From positions 61,460-125,459 of the forward strand of contig JAUJNO010000002.1 in assembly GCA_030448125.1 (NCBI GenBank): 64,000 nt of DNA, in the 5' to 3' direction. A program made the translations under genes and the position numbers. This document shows, in pieces, positions 17,650-25,706 of this stretch. Within the stretch, counting starts at the first letter, position 1. The number at the start of each line of letters is the position of its first letter. The notes under the pieces are model-generated. The model was not told where the DNA came from, searched no databases, and saw only the letters and a program-made list of their open reading frames with translations. The DNA comes from Rubrobacteraceae bacterium (GTDB taxonomy: Bacteria; Actinomycetota; Rubrobacteria; Rubrobacterales; Rubrobacteraceae).

Positions 17650-18039
17650 CTAGTAAAACTTCAGCTCGATGCGGTAGCCGTCGGGATCCCTGACGTACAG
17701 GGCCGGTCCCTCGCCACGGGCTCCGGTAATGCTCTCGAACCGCTTCTCGACCTCGACGCCCGCCTTCCGAAGATGCTCCGCCAAGTCGTCCGGCTCCGCG
17801 TCCTCCACCACGAGCGCCAGGTGATCATAGCCCCCGGTGGACGCGCGCTCGAACTCCGGGTCCGGGATCAGGTGCAAAACGAAGTCCTCCGTTACCCGCA
17901 GGGAGACGATGGGATGCTCACCGCGACGGTACTCTTCGAGACCGAGTGGCTCCAGACCCAGGACATCCCGGTAGAAGCCCAACGAAGCTTCGAGGTCCTT
18001 TACCCGGAAGTTGGTGTGGTCCGCGTCGGCTACCTTCAA
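17650..18039 (-). CDS. VOC-superfamily (glyoxalase/bleomycin resistance-like) protein
   Basis: A 129-residue protein with two beta-alpha-beta-beta-beta repeats. Likely metal ligands are H8 (DADHTNFRVKD), H72 in GGYDHLALVVED and E125 in YRIELKFY. The segment LGFYRDVLGLEPL is typical of VOC enzymes. The third and fourth ligand positions are consistent with a dioxygenase/isomerase-like active site, but substrate is unknown; it is not a close GloA. TTG start preceded by a weak GGA-rich site. A spacer of 49 nt separates it from the upstream sufU, with which it may be co-transcribed. Confidence 0.75.
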   Translation of the reverse strand: MKVADADHTNFRVKDLEASLGFYRDVLGLEPLGLEEYRRGEHPIVSLRVTEDFVLHLIPDPEFERASTGGYDHLALVVEDAEPDDLAEHLRKAGVEVEKRFESITGARGEGPALYVRDPDGYRIELKFY

Positions 18040-18088
18040 ACTCCGTCCCCCGGTTTAGCTGATGGCTGAAAGCTGACGGCTGATGGCT

Positions 18089-18577
18089 TTAATCCTTGTG
18101 GGCCGCCTCCGCCGCTCCCTCGCCGAAGACCAGTCCCTCTTCGGGGGTCGATCCTTTCGGGCGGGAGACGCCTGCCTCGGCGAGGCGCTTGTCCTGCTGG
18201 TAGCGGCGGATGGCGGCCTTGAGGGTGCCGAGTCCTAGGGTGGCGCACTTGGGGCGGCTCGCCACGATCTGGCGCCCGAGCTGGTCGATCATCTCGTTGT
18301 AGTCGAACTCCAGGACCTCGTCCATCGTGAGGTCGCCCTCGACGACCTGCTCCAACAACATACTCGACGCCGCCATGCTGATGGTGCAACCCTCGCCCTC
18401 GTAGGAGACTTCGCCTATGTGCTCGTGGTCCTCGGCACCCTTTAGGTAGACCGTCACCACGTCTCCGCAGCCCGGATTTCCCCCGGGCATCGCCACGTCC
18501 GCGTCCTCCAACGCGCCCCGGTGACGCGGCTTCTGGTAGTGGTCCAGGAGTATCTGTATCTGTAGCTGCCTGTCCAA
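18089..18577 (-). CDS. sufU: SufU-type iron-sulfur cluster scaffold/sulfur-transfer protein
   Basis: A 162-residue SufU. Gram-positive SufU is a zinc-dependent sulfurtransferase that accepts sulfur from the desulfurase SufS for Fe-S assembly by SufBCD. The three conserved cysteines are C37 (GGNPGCGD, with D39), C64 (GEGCTISMAASSML) and C111 (RPKCATLG); the insertion between the second and third cysteine that marks SufU over IscU is present. TTG start with GAGGAGAGG upstream. The usual neighbours sufB/C/D/S are absent here. The C-terminal extension after residue 135 is variable. Confidence 0.92.
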   Translation of the reverse strand: MDRQLQIQILLDHYQKPRHRGALEDADVAMPGGNPGCGDVVTVYLKGAEDHEHIGEVSYEGEGCTISMAASSMLLEQVVEGDLTMDEVLEFDYNEMIDQLGRQIVASRPKCATLGLGTLKAAIRRYQQDKRLAEAGVSRPKGSTPEEGLVFGEGAAEAAHKD

Positions 18578-18863
18578 CGCCTTACCTCTCCTCGGGAGCG
18601 CGCACCACGTTACCCCACTCCGCCCGCAACCCGTCGTAGTCCCTCACGCCTGCGCTCCCTCTACATAAAACTTGCCGACCAATACGGCTTCGATTGTACC
18701 GTACGGACGTAGGTTCGCGGGAGAGATCGGAGCGCACCGTGCCGGTGATGGAGAAGCAGGAGGCGTCGCCGTGATCTCCCGAAACGGGGCGGGCGAAGCT
18801 CGAAACTCGTCTACGGCAGTAAATCTCCTCAAAAGACCGTCCCCAATAATTGCTACAGCTTGA

Positions 18864-18869
18864 TACAAT
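18864..18869 (+). promoter_or_regulatory. Extended -10 of ychF, leaderless spacing
   Basis: TG-A-TACAAT (18861-18869) is an extended -10 element placed 6 nt before the ATG of ychF. No ribosome site is present between it and the start codon. Confidence 0.6.
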
Positions 18870-18875
18870 ACCCTT

Positions 18876-19958
18876 ATGAAGGTAGGCATAGTCGGGCTGC
18901 CGAACGTCGGCAAGTCAACGGTTTTCAACAGCCTTACGCAGGCGGGGGCGGAGGCCCAGAATTACCCGTTCACCACCATAGACCCGAACCTCGGGGTCGC
19001 GGTGGTGCCGGACGGGCGGTTGGACGCGCTGGCCGGGGTGATGCGGAGCAAGCGGGTCGTACCAACGGCGGTGGACTTCGTGGATATCGCGGGGCTGGTG
19101 CGGGGGGCGAGCAGGGGCGAGGGGCTGGGGAACCAGTTCCTCGGCAACATCCGCGAGTGCGAGGCCATAGCGCACGTCGTGCGCTGCTTCGAGGACGAGA
19201 ACGTGGTGCACGTCCACGGGGGTATAGATCCCGCGGGCGACGTGGAGACCATAAACACCGAGCTCTTACTCGCGGACCTGGCGACCGTCGAGAGGCGACT
19301 GGAACGGACGAGCCGGGCCGCCAAGAGCGGCGACGCGAAGCTGAAAGTCGAGGCCGCGGAGCTGGAGAAGCTCCGGGACCACCTCTCGGACGGCAACCCG
19401 GCCCGGACCTACCCGCCTTCCGAGGCGCTGCTCGAGGTCTTGCGCGATTTGATCTCCGCGAAGCCCACCCTCTACGTAGCGAACGTGGACGAGGAATCAG
19501 TCGCCGAGGGCAGCCGCTACAGCGCCGAGATCGAGAAGCTCGCAGCCCGCGAGGGGGCCGAGTCGGTCCGGCTCTCCGCGAAGCTGGAGGCAGAAGTCGT
19601 GGAGCTGCCGGAGACGGAGGCGCGGGAGTACCTGGCTATGCTCGGCATCGAATCCACGGGCTTCGAGGAGTTCGTCCGGGCGGCCTACGCGCTGCTCGGA
19701 CTCATCACCTTCTTCACCGCCAGCGAGAAGGAGAGCCGGGCCTGGACCGTGCGCAAAGGCTCGACGGCTCGCCACGCCGCGGGACGGATCCACTCCGACA
19801 TGGAGCGCGGCTTCATCGCCGCCGAAGTCGGCAACTGGGAGGACATCGTCGGGGCCGGCTCCTGGGCAAAGGCCCGCGAAACGGCAAAGGTCCGCCTCGA
19901 AGGCCGCGACTACATCGTCGAGGACGGTGATACCCTGATCGTCCGCTTCAACGTCTGA
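18876..19958 (+). CDS. ychF: Ribosome-binding ATPase YchF (Obg family)
   Basis: A 360-residue universal P-loop NTPase of the OLA1/YchF group, which binds ribosomes and prefers ATP. Motifs: G1 GLPNVGKST (7-15), switch I NYPFTTIDPN, G3 DIAGLVRGASRGEGLGNQFL, and a G4 variant NVDEES replacing NKxD, the change that marks YchF. The C-terminal TGS domain carries LLGLITFFTASEKESRAWTVRKGSTARHAAGRIHSDMERGFI in register. Length matches the family (about 363). Transcribed from an extended -10 just upstream with no leader. The following selenoprotein-like gene has its own promoter. Confidence 0.95.
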   Translation: MKVGIVGLPNVGKSTVFNSLTQAGAEAQNYPFTTIDPNLGVAVVPDGRLDALAGVMRSKRVVPTAVDFVDIAGLVRGASRGEGLGNQFLGNIRECEAIAHVVRCFEDENVVHVHGGIDPAGDVETINTELLLADLATVERRLERTSRAAKSGDAKLKVEAAELEKLRDHLSDGNPARTYPPSEALLEVLRDLISAKPTLYVANVDEESVAEGSRYSAEIEKLAAREGAESVRLSAKLEAEVVELPETEAREYLAMLGIESTGFEEFVRAAYALLGLITFFTASEKESRAWTVRKGSTARHAAGRIHSDMERGFIAAEVGNWEDIVGAGSWAKARETAKVRLEGRDYIVEDGDTLIVRFNV

Positions 19959-19962
19959 CCTA

Positions 19963-19978
19963 ACACTAGATATAGTGT
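19963..19978. promoter_or_regulatory. Palindrome overlapping the -10 of the PrdB-like gene
   Basis: ACACTA-GATA-TAGTGT is a perfect 6-bp inverted repeat containing TATAGT (19971-19976), which itself is 6 nt before the ATG at 19983. It could be an operator overlapping a leaderless promoter. Confidence 0.45.
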
Positions 19979-19982
19979 AAAT

Positions 19983-20648
19983 ATGAACCTCAACCACAAG
20001 GTTATGTTGTTTGTCCGGCCCGAAAAACCGCTACGCGAGAGCCGTTTGGCGCTCGTCACCACCGGTGGCGTACATTTGCCCGAGCAGCCGCGCTTCGACA
20101 TAGACGACCCTTCGGGCGACTGCTCCTACCGTGAGATCCCCACGGACACCTACGCACTCACCTGGACCCACGCGTACTATGCCCCCGACCACGGCACCGA
20201 CCTCGACTCCGTCTTCCCCCTGTGGACACTGCGGGGGCTCGCTAACGAGGGGGTAGTGGGGGAGTTGGGGCCTCGGCACTTCTCCTTTATGGGGGCCATA
20301 CATGACCCCGGCCCACTGGTCGAGAGGACCGCCCCAGAGGTGGCGGAGAAGCTTGTCGAGGACGGGGTGGACGCCGTGTTGCTCACGCCTTCGTGACCCT
20401 TGTGCCACCGGTCCGTGGGGCTGGTAAGCAGGGCCATCGAGGAGAGAGGTATACCGACGGTCACGCTCGCGATGGAGCGGGGGGTCGCGGCGCCGCGGGT
20501 GGCCTTCGTGCCGTTCCCGTACAACTTCCCGATGGGGGAGCCGAACGAGAGGGGGCGGCACCGGGAGGTCGCGCTCGCGGCGCTCGCGCTGCTCCACGAG
20601 ATGGGCGAGCCCGGCGAGGTCGAGTTGCCATTCCGCTGGAGGGGATAG
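19983..20648 (+). CDS. PrdB/GrdB-like reductase family protein with in-frame UGA (likely selenocysteine)
   Basis: Reading through a single TGA (20394-20396, codon 138) yields one continuous 221-residue protein of the glycine/sarcosine/betaine/D-proline reductase selenoprotein B-like family. The context is DGVDAVLLTPS-U-PLCHRSVGLVSRAIEE, i.e. a UxxC redox motif at the position where family members carry Sec or Cys. Both halves are well conserved: LALVTTGGVHL, SFMGAIHDPGPL upstream and GIPTVTLAMERG, FVPFPYNFPMGEPNERGRH downstream. Just after the UGA, CCAC/GTGG (20405-20418) closes a loop containing GGU, within an outer CCCT/AGGG pair, compatible with a bacterial SECIS. Transcription is probably leaderless from TATAGT at 19971. 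The physiological substrate is unknown. Confidence 0.75.
20397..20433 (+). promoter_or_regulatory. Candidate bacterial SECIS element
   Basis: Immediately 3' of the in-frame UGA, an inner stem CCAC/GTGG encloses the loop CGGTCC, and an outer CCCT/AGGG pair brackets it. Bacterial SECIS hairpins present a GGU-containing apical loop to SelB shortly after the UGA. The apical loop here starts 12 nt after the UGA, slightly closer than in E. coli fdhF. Confidence 0.45.
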
Positions 20649-20702
20649 TTGTTGGTTTTCAGTTCTCAGTGGTCAGTTCTCAATGAAGGCCGTGGTTGGT
20701 GA

Positions 20703-20740
20703 TACCTATCCGCGCGGGAGCACTCCCGCGCGGATAGGTA
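20703..20740. repeat. 18-bp perfect inverted repeat with 2-nt loop
   Basis: Arms 20703-20720 and 20723-20740 are exact reverse complements around CA. It lies in the 218-nt gap between the PrdB-like gene and the DUF6391-like gene, bracketed by inverted copies of a TTTTCAG/CTGAAAA-type spacer repeat (20648-20685 and 20785-20818). There is no T-run, so it may be a cruciform, a transcription stop needing Rho, or a dispersed palindrome. Confidence 0.7.
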
Positions 20741-20825
20741 CGAGCTTTTACCCGGTCGGGGGCGTCCGCGCCGGGTGGCTGTAAGCAACCAGCTGAAAAC
20801 CGACCACTGACTACTGCCGCGGCGG

Positions 20826-20831
20826 TATAAT
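20826..20831 (+). promoter_or_regulatory. -10 box (TATAAT) of DUF6391-like gene
   Basis: Consensus TATAAT about 35 nt upstream of the GTG at 20867, with AAGGTGAGAG as ribosome site. A -35 match is not evident. Confidence 0.5.
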
Positions 20832-20866
20832 GCGGTTACGTAATCCTGGTGTGAAGGTGAGAGAAC

Positions 20867-21556
20867 GTGGCGTTCTTATTGGTTTTGTTTGTGGCGTTTG
20901 TTTTCGTGGCGTTCCTGTTTCTGCTCCCGATCCTGTACTCGTTACAGGCGGTGGGGAGCCTGTTCGTGTACCCGCGGCAGCTCAAGAACATGTTCGGGAA
21001 CAGGATCCTGCGCAGGAACCACGCCCTGGAGCACGCGACCATCGTGGTGATGATGGAGAGGGAGCCGGGCCGCAGGTTCAACGGCTTCTCGACCGACGAC
21101 GGCTTCTTCGTGCAGGGCGTCCGCTCGACGGAAGAGGTGGACGGGGCCGCCCGCGAGGCTCTGCGTCGTTTGCTCGCCGGGGAGAAGAGGCTCGCCGTGC
21201 ATCGCAACTGCGGCACCACCATTGTCGCGGCGAATATGCTCGCCGCCGTATTCTTTCTCGGCGCCCTCGGCGTGGGGCTATACCTGGGCTGGAACATGTA
21301 CCTCCTGATCCTGGGCGGCATAGTCCTCTCGCTCTTGTTGCGGGTGCCGTTGAGCCTCTTTCTGCAGCGCTTCGTGACCACGGACGCGGACCTCTCGAAC
21401 GCCGAGGTCGGCTGGGTCGAGCCCGCCCGGCCACAGGACATGAGGGCCGGTATTTTGGGCGTGTTGCTCGCCGCTTCGAGCGTGCAGGTGCGCGTCTTTC
21501 ACACCGACCCCGACGCCGTGGAGATCCTGCGCGGCGACGGGGCGGTGGTCAAGTAG
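20867..21556 (+). CDS. Membrane protein, DUF6391-like
   Basis: A 229-residue membrane protein. An N-terminal helix (FLLVLFVAFVFVAFLFLLPILY) is followed by a cytosolic conserved block RRNHALEHATIVVMMER with a NHALEHAT motif, then HRNCGTTIVAANMLAAVF, and two further helices around residues 125-165. The paired histidines, and the second His with Cys (HRNCG), suggest metal binding. This pattern resembles DUF6391 proteins of cyanobacteria and actinobacteria of unknown function. GTG start with AAGGTGAGAG upstream. The next gene starts 2 nt after its stop codon, so the two are probably one operon. Confidence 0.7.
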   Translation: MAFLLVLFVAFVFVAFLFLLPILYSLQAVGSLFVYPRQLKNMFGNRILRRNHALEHATIVVMMEREPGRRFNGFSTDDGFFVQGVRSTEEVDGAAREALRRLLAGEKRLAVHRNCGTTIVAANMLAAVFFLGALGVGLYLGWNMYLLILGGIVLSLLLRVPLSLFLQRFVTTDADLSNAEVGWVEPARPQDMRAGILGVLLAASSVQVRVFHTDPDAVEILRGDGAVVK

Positions 21557-21558
21557 TA

Positions 21559-23406
21559 GTGGGCTACGAGAGACGCGGCCGGGTCCGGGCGCCGGAGTTG
21601 ATCGGGCGCGGCGGCTGGATCAACGCGAAGCACGACCTCTCTCTTGACTCCCTGAAGGGCAAGGTCGTTCTCCTGGACTTCTGGACGTTCTGCTGCATCA
21701 ACTGCCTCCACGTCCTCGACGAGCTACGGTCCCTCGAAGAGCGCTTCGGGGACGACCTCGTCGTGATAGGCGTCCACTCACCCAAGTTCGAGCACGAGCG
21801 CGACCACGAGGCCCTCGTGCGCGCCGTCGCCCGCTACGACGTCCGGCACCTCGTCCTCGACGACCCGGATCGCGCCACCTGGGACCAGTATGGCGTCCTC
21901 GCCTGGCCCACCCTCGTGCTCGTGGACCCGGCGGGATACGCCGTCGCGGCCGTCTCCGGCGAAGGCAACGCCGCTGCGCTCGAAAAGGTCATCGCCACGA
22001 TGATCGAAGAACACCGCGCCGCCGGCACCCTCAACGAAACACCGATCGAGATGTTCTCACCCGCCGTCGACAGCGGCCCCCTGCGCTTCCCCGGCAAGGT
22101 CGCGACCGGCCCCGATGGCCTCCTCGCCGTCGCCGACTCCGGGCACAACCGTGTGGTGGTCACGCGCGCGAACGAAGCCGGCGCTGGGGCCGACGTCCTG
22201 GCTGTCGCGGGGACGGGGGCGCGGGGCGCGAAGGACGGCGGCTTCGCCGGGGCCGAGTTTGTCGACCCGCAGGGGCTGCTCTTCCTCGACGCGCGGACGC
22301 TCCTCGTCGCGGACACGGGGAATCACCGGATCCGCAGACTCGACCTCGCAAGCGAGACCGTCGAGACGGTCGCCGGCACGGGCGCCCGGGCGCGATCGGG
22401 GGCTACCGGCGGGTCTGCTAAGGAGACGGCGCTCAACTCGCCGTGGGACCTCGAGCTCTGGGACGGCATGGTGGTGGTCGCGATGGCCGGCCCGCACCAG
22501 CTATGGGCTCTGGACCTCGAGAAGGAGGACATCGGCGTGCTCGCCGGGAGCGGGATGGAGAACCTCGCCGACGGTCCCGTGCAGATGGCGGCGATGGCCC
22601 AACCGAGCGGCCTCTCCTCCGACGGCGGCAGGCTCTGGGTCGTAGACTCGGAGACCTCTTCCCTGCGCTACCTGGACCGCTCGGGGCGCATCTTCACGGC
22701 CGTTGGCACCGGCCTCTTCGACTTCGGCTACAGGGACGGCCCCGCCGACGACGCCCTCTTCCAGCATCCGCTGGATGTCGTCACGACGCCCGACGGTCCC
22801 GTGATCTGCGACACCTACAACTCGGCCCTCCGGCGCTACGATCCGTGGAGGGGCGAGCTAACCACCCTCGCCCGCGAGGACTTGAGCGAGCCCTCCGGCG
22901 CGGCGCTTCTCGGCGGGGCTCTCCTCGTCGCCGACACCAACAACCACCGGCTCGTATACGTCGAAGCGGGCGAAGCCGGTGGCGAGGTACGACCGTTCGA
23001 GATCCGGGGTCTCTCGCCCCCGGCGCCGATTCAAGCTGGTGAACCTGACACCGTCGAGATCGGGCCGGTCGAGCTGGCGGGCGAGGTGGAGCTGAGCGCC
23101 ACGCTCCCCATCCCCGAGGGCCGGAAGCTCGACCCCTCTCTCGGCCCGCCGGTCCAGCTCTCCGTTCGGTCGGACGAACTGTTCCCCGGCGAGGACGGCG
23201 GCCTTCTCCTCACGGGCGATGAGCTCCCCGCCCGGACGCGGCTTGTTCTGGGTGGCGTCGAGGGAAGCCTGGACATCCTGCTGCGTGTCGGGACCTGCGA
23301 GGAGGGGCCGGGCGCTGTCTGCAACCTCGACGAGCGTCGCTGGCGCGTGACGGTGCGGCGCGACGAGGAGGGCTCCCCGCGGCTAAATCTGGGGCTCGGC
23401 GGCTAG
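21559..23406 (+). CDS. NHLRC2-like thioredoxin/NHL-repeat protein
   Basis: A 615-residue protein. The N-terminal thioredoxin-like domain (about residues 20-160) carries WTFCCINCLHVLDEL, the CCINC active site typical of NHLRC2-type proteins. NHL beta-propeller repeats follow (about 175-480), visible as GLLAVADSGHNRVVV, TLLVADTGNHRIRRLDL and ALLVADTNNHRLVYVE. The C-terminal domain (about 490-615) is beta-rich and resembles the NHLRC2 C-terminal DsbD-like domain, with two Cys near the end (GTCEEGPGAVCN). No signal peptide is visible, so it is probably cytosolic. GTG start chosen because the upstream frame is blocked by the preceding gene's coding sequence. Confidence 0.85.
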   Translation: MGYERRGRVRAPELIGRGGWINAKHDLSLDSLKGKVVLLDFWTFCCINCLHVLDELRSLEERFGDDLVVIGVHSPKFEHERDHEALVRAVARYDVRHLVLDDPDRATWDQYGVLAWPTLVLVDPAGYAVAAVSGEGNAAALEKVIATMIEEHRAAGTLNETPIEMFSPAVDSGPLRFPGKVATGPDGLLAVADSGHNRVVVTRANEAGAGADVLAVAGTGARGAKDGGFAGAEFVDPQGLLFLDARTLLVADTGNHRIRRLDLASETVETVAGTGARARSGATGGSAKETALNSPWDLELWDGMVVVAMAGPHQLWALDLEKEDIGVLAGSGMENLADGPVQMAAMAQPSGLSSDGGRLWVVDSETSSLRYLDRSGRIFTAVGTGLFDFGYRDGPADDALFQHPLDVVTTPDGPVICDTYNSALRRYDPWRGELTTLAREDLSEPSGAALLGGALLVADTNNHRLVYVEAGEAGGEVRPFEIRGLSPPAPIQAGEPDTVEIGPVELAGEVELSATLPIPEGRKLDPSLGPPVQLSVRSDELFPGEDGGLLLTGDELPARTRLVLGGVEGSLDILLRVGTCEEGPGAVCNLDERRWRVTVRRDEEGSPRLNLGLGG

Positions 23407-24345
23407 ACCTCTCGCGGGGTGCCGCCCGAGCGGGCGGACTCCAGTACGGCCTCCACGGTGCGGACGTTGCCGAGTATCTCGTCCGGGCCGACGGCGGGCT
23501 CCCTTCCCTCCCGGATCGCCGCAGCGAACTCTTCGAGCTCCAGACGGTACGGGTCGCTCTCCCCGAAATGCTCCGTGTTCGTCTCGTCGCCGCGAATGAT
23601 CTCCATCTTCCCGCCCGCCTTGTCTGGCCGGAACGGGGCGTTCAGGGTGACGCGTCCGTCGGTACCCGCGATCTCCAGCCGCTCCCGCCGGGCGGAGGAG
23701 ATACTGCAGGAGACAAACCCGAGCCCCCCGTCGAACTCCAGAGCTCCCGCGAGGTCCCGGTCCGCCCCGTCCCCGGCGAACCGCCCGAAGGCCGTCGCCC
23801 GCCGGGGCTCGGCGCCGAAAGCGAGCCGCAACCCACTCACGCAGTAGCAGCCCACGTCGCCTAAAGAGCCGCCGCCCAGAGAGCCCACGCCCCGCACGTC
23901 CTCCGGATCGTCGAGGCGGTGGCCGAACTCCGCGACCACCTGTCGCACCTCGCCCACGACGCCCTCCCGGAGCAGCTCCGCGAGGCGCACCGTCTGCGGA
24001 TGGAACCTGTACATAAAGCCCTCCATCAGCGCGAGGCTCGTGTTTCTCGCGGCCTCGACGGCCCTTTCGGCCCCTTCGGTATCCATGGAGAACGGTTTCT
24101 CGCAGAGGACGTGCTTGCCCGCTTCGAGGGCCTTGAGCGTCCATTCGAGGTGCATCGAGTTCGGCAGGGGGACGTAGACCGCCTCGACGTCAGCGCCATC
24201 GAGGAGGGCGTCCTCGAAGAGCTCGGCCTCCGCCGCCTCGCGCACCGTGCGGGACTTCTCGAGGTGGCGAGGACCTCGACCATATCGGTCGAGAATCGAA
24301 TGCCGCCGACGGCGATACGGGCGGCCCCGGGCGTTTGTCCTGCAT
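23403..24345 (-). CDS. Gfo/Idh/MocA-family oxidoreductase (5' frameshifts)
   Basis: NAD(P)-dependent sugar/inositol-dehydrogenase-type enzyme. Intact from about 24245: DVEAVYVPLPNSMHLEWTLKALEAGKHVLCEKP (with the EKP motif), SLALMEGFMYRFHPQ, and GGGSLGDVGCYCVSGLRL (the conserved GDxGxY). The N-terminal Rossmann part is broken. A good start, ATG 24345 with GAGGAG, gives MQDKRPG; the sequence ARIAVGGIRFSTDMVEVLA is in the next frame, and EKSRTVREAAEAELF in the third. Two single-base losses (near 24325 and 24262) would restore one frame, though the Rossmann region still looks about 20 residues short. Substrate unknown. Confidence 0.75.
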
Positions 24346-24744
24346 GTTGACTCCTCTCGTCGTCCTCCCGCGCGCGGACAGGGCGGGTTTTAGCTTGGGC
24401 GGGCGCACCTCGCCGCCCTTTTTGCGGGATGCGTAGGCGCACAGTAGCAGCATAGCCCCGGAGCACCGTCGACCGCATCAGTAAGTAGAACACCAACCAA
24501 AAGAACGAGGAGATGAACAAGGTCGGCAGGAAGAGGGGCAAAAATCCCCATCGGCCCAGGACCTGTCCCCCGAAAGACGCTACGCCGAGGAGCAGGACGC
24601 CGACTCCCAGGAGCGCTCCCGCAAAATCGGCGGCATCCTCGGGGAAGATGACCCAGGGGTTCCTGACGAGCCCATCCGTGTCAGTAGCTGGTACACGACG
24701 ACGTAGAGGATGGCGAATACGATGAAGGAGAGGGAGGCAAACAC
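24346..24744 (-). CDS. Small multi-span membrane protein (probable frameshift)
   Basis: Two frames together encode a plausible membrane protein: FASLSFIVFAILYVVVYQLL from GTG 24744, then after a one-base shift near 24682, DTDGLVRNPWVIFPEDAADFAGALLGVGVLLLGV, WGFLPLFLPTLFISSFFWLVFYLLM and a basic C-terminal tail. Start and exact end are uncertain, since the second frame runs into the Gfo/Idh gene. Just upstream is a 15-bp tandem repeat (24767-24796). No family recognised. Confidence 0.4.
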
Positions 24745-24811
24745 GTCGTGCGAAGGTTCCTCCTGAGAACGCGGGCGTCGGGAACGCGGGCGTCTCCGGC
24801 GGGATCAATGC

Positions 24812-25025
24812 TCACGAACGCCGCTGTCGAGATCCCTGTCCGGTCCTCAGCAGGCCCGTAAGCCCCGCGGCGAAGAACAACGCTATGACGATCCCCGCGA
24901 GAGTGTGAGGAGCCCGCCAAAAGTTTCCGATCTTGCGAGAGGACGAGGGCTCAGGGCGTTTATAGCGGCGAACCCGCCTGGAAGGGTCAGGTTCGGCCTG
25001 GACAAGAGTCCTTCTTCCCTCTGGG
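24812..25025 (-). other. Short region with one possible membrane helix
   Basis: After the HD gene stop, one frame encodes APHTLAGIVIALFFAAGLTGLL and stops at 24812, but it has no in-frame start codon downstream of the HD gene. It may be a small TM protein with another indel, or non-coding. Confidence 0.25.
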
Positions 25026-25634
25026 TCACCTCCGCACCGTCCTTTGCGAGCCCCTTTCCTTCCCGATTTGGCCCGAGAGGGCTTCGATCTCTCGCACCAC
25101 CTGGTCGAGCTCCTCGACGACCGCGTTCGTGCCGGCTCCTTTGTAGGCCTCAACGAGGGCGCGGTAGTACCACAGTGTCCCCTCCTTGCCGCCGGTGAAC
25201 CGGTCCCACAAGTCGTCGCCCAAAGAGCGCAGATCGGCGAGGATGGAGCGGGCGTTGTGCAGCTTGTCCGCCGCGGAGACGAGCCGCACGGAGGGCGAAG
25301 CCTTCGCCATGTGCTCCACGTAGGCCTCCTTGCGTGGTCGCCACGTGGGCTTCGGGTCCTCGTAGGTATCGGTGCAGCCGTCCACGATCTCCGCGACCGC
25401 GTCTCCGAAGCGCGCCCGTATGTCTTCCAGTAGCTCCTTGCCGCCCTGGTCTTCCGGGGCGTCGTGCAAGAGAGCGGCGACCGTTTCGTCCTCCGTGCCA
25501 CCGTTCTCGCCGACGATGGCCGCGACGGCCAGGAGGTGGGCGACGTAGGGGATGCCGGAGCCTTTGCGAGTCTGGTCCCGGTGCAGCCGGGCCGCATAGG
25601 TTAGGGCATCTTCGAACTTCTCTCCGTAGGGCAA
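25026..25634 (-). CDS. HD-domain hydrolase, RelA/SpoT hydrolase-like
   Basis: A 202-residue metal-dependent HD phosphohydrolase resembling the stand-alone (p)ppGpp hydrolase (MESH1/SAH-type) domain. Motifs: N-terminal AARLHRDQTRKGSGIPYVAHLLAVA (H of the first ligand group in YVAHLL), the HD pair in AALLHDAPEDQGG near residue 57, and ADKLHNARSI near 126. Length matches single-domain family members. There is no synthetase domain. TTG start with a weak upstream site. Role in alarmone turnover is inferred from the motifs. Confidence 0.82.
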   Translation of the reverse strand: MPYGEKFEDALTYAARLHRDQTRKGSGIPYVAHLLAVAAIVGENGGTEDETVAALLHDAPEDQGGKELLEDIRARFGDAVAEIVDGCTDTYEDPKPTWRPRKEAYVEHMAKASPSVRLVSAADKLHNARSILADLRSLGDDLWDRFTGGKEGTLWYYRALVEAYKGAGTNAVVEELDQVVREIEALSGQIGKERGSQRTVRR

Positions 25635-25706
25635 GAGGACTCAACCGTCCTTTACGAGCAGTTGGGGGTCCAGGATCCAACCTTCGGCCATTCTTTCGAT
25701 CCTTTC

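Noticed and set aside
20394..20396. TGA as a plain nonsense mutation making the PrdB-like gene a pseudogene
   Set aside because: Both sides keep strong family conservation in the same frame, the position is the known Sec/Cys site, and a hairpin follows. Not excluded, but less likely.
20830..21558. Long N-terminal extension of the NHLRC2-like protein
   Set aside because: It reads the DUF6391-like gene in the wrong frame; the GTG at 21559 follows that gene's stop.
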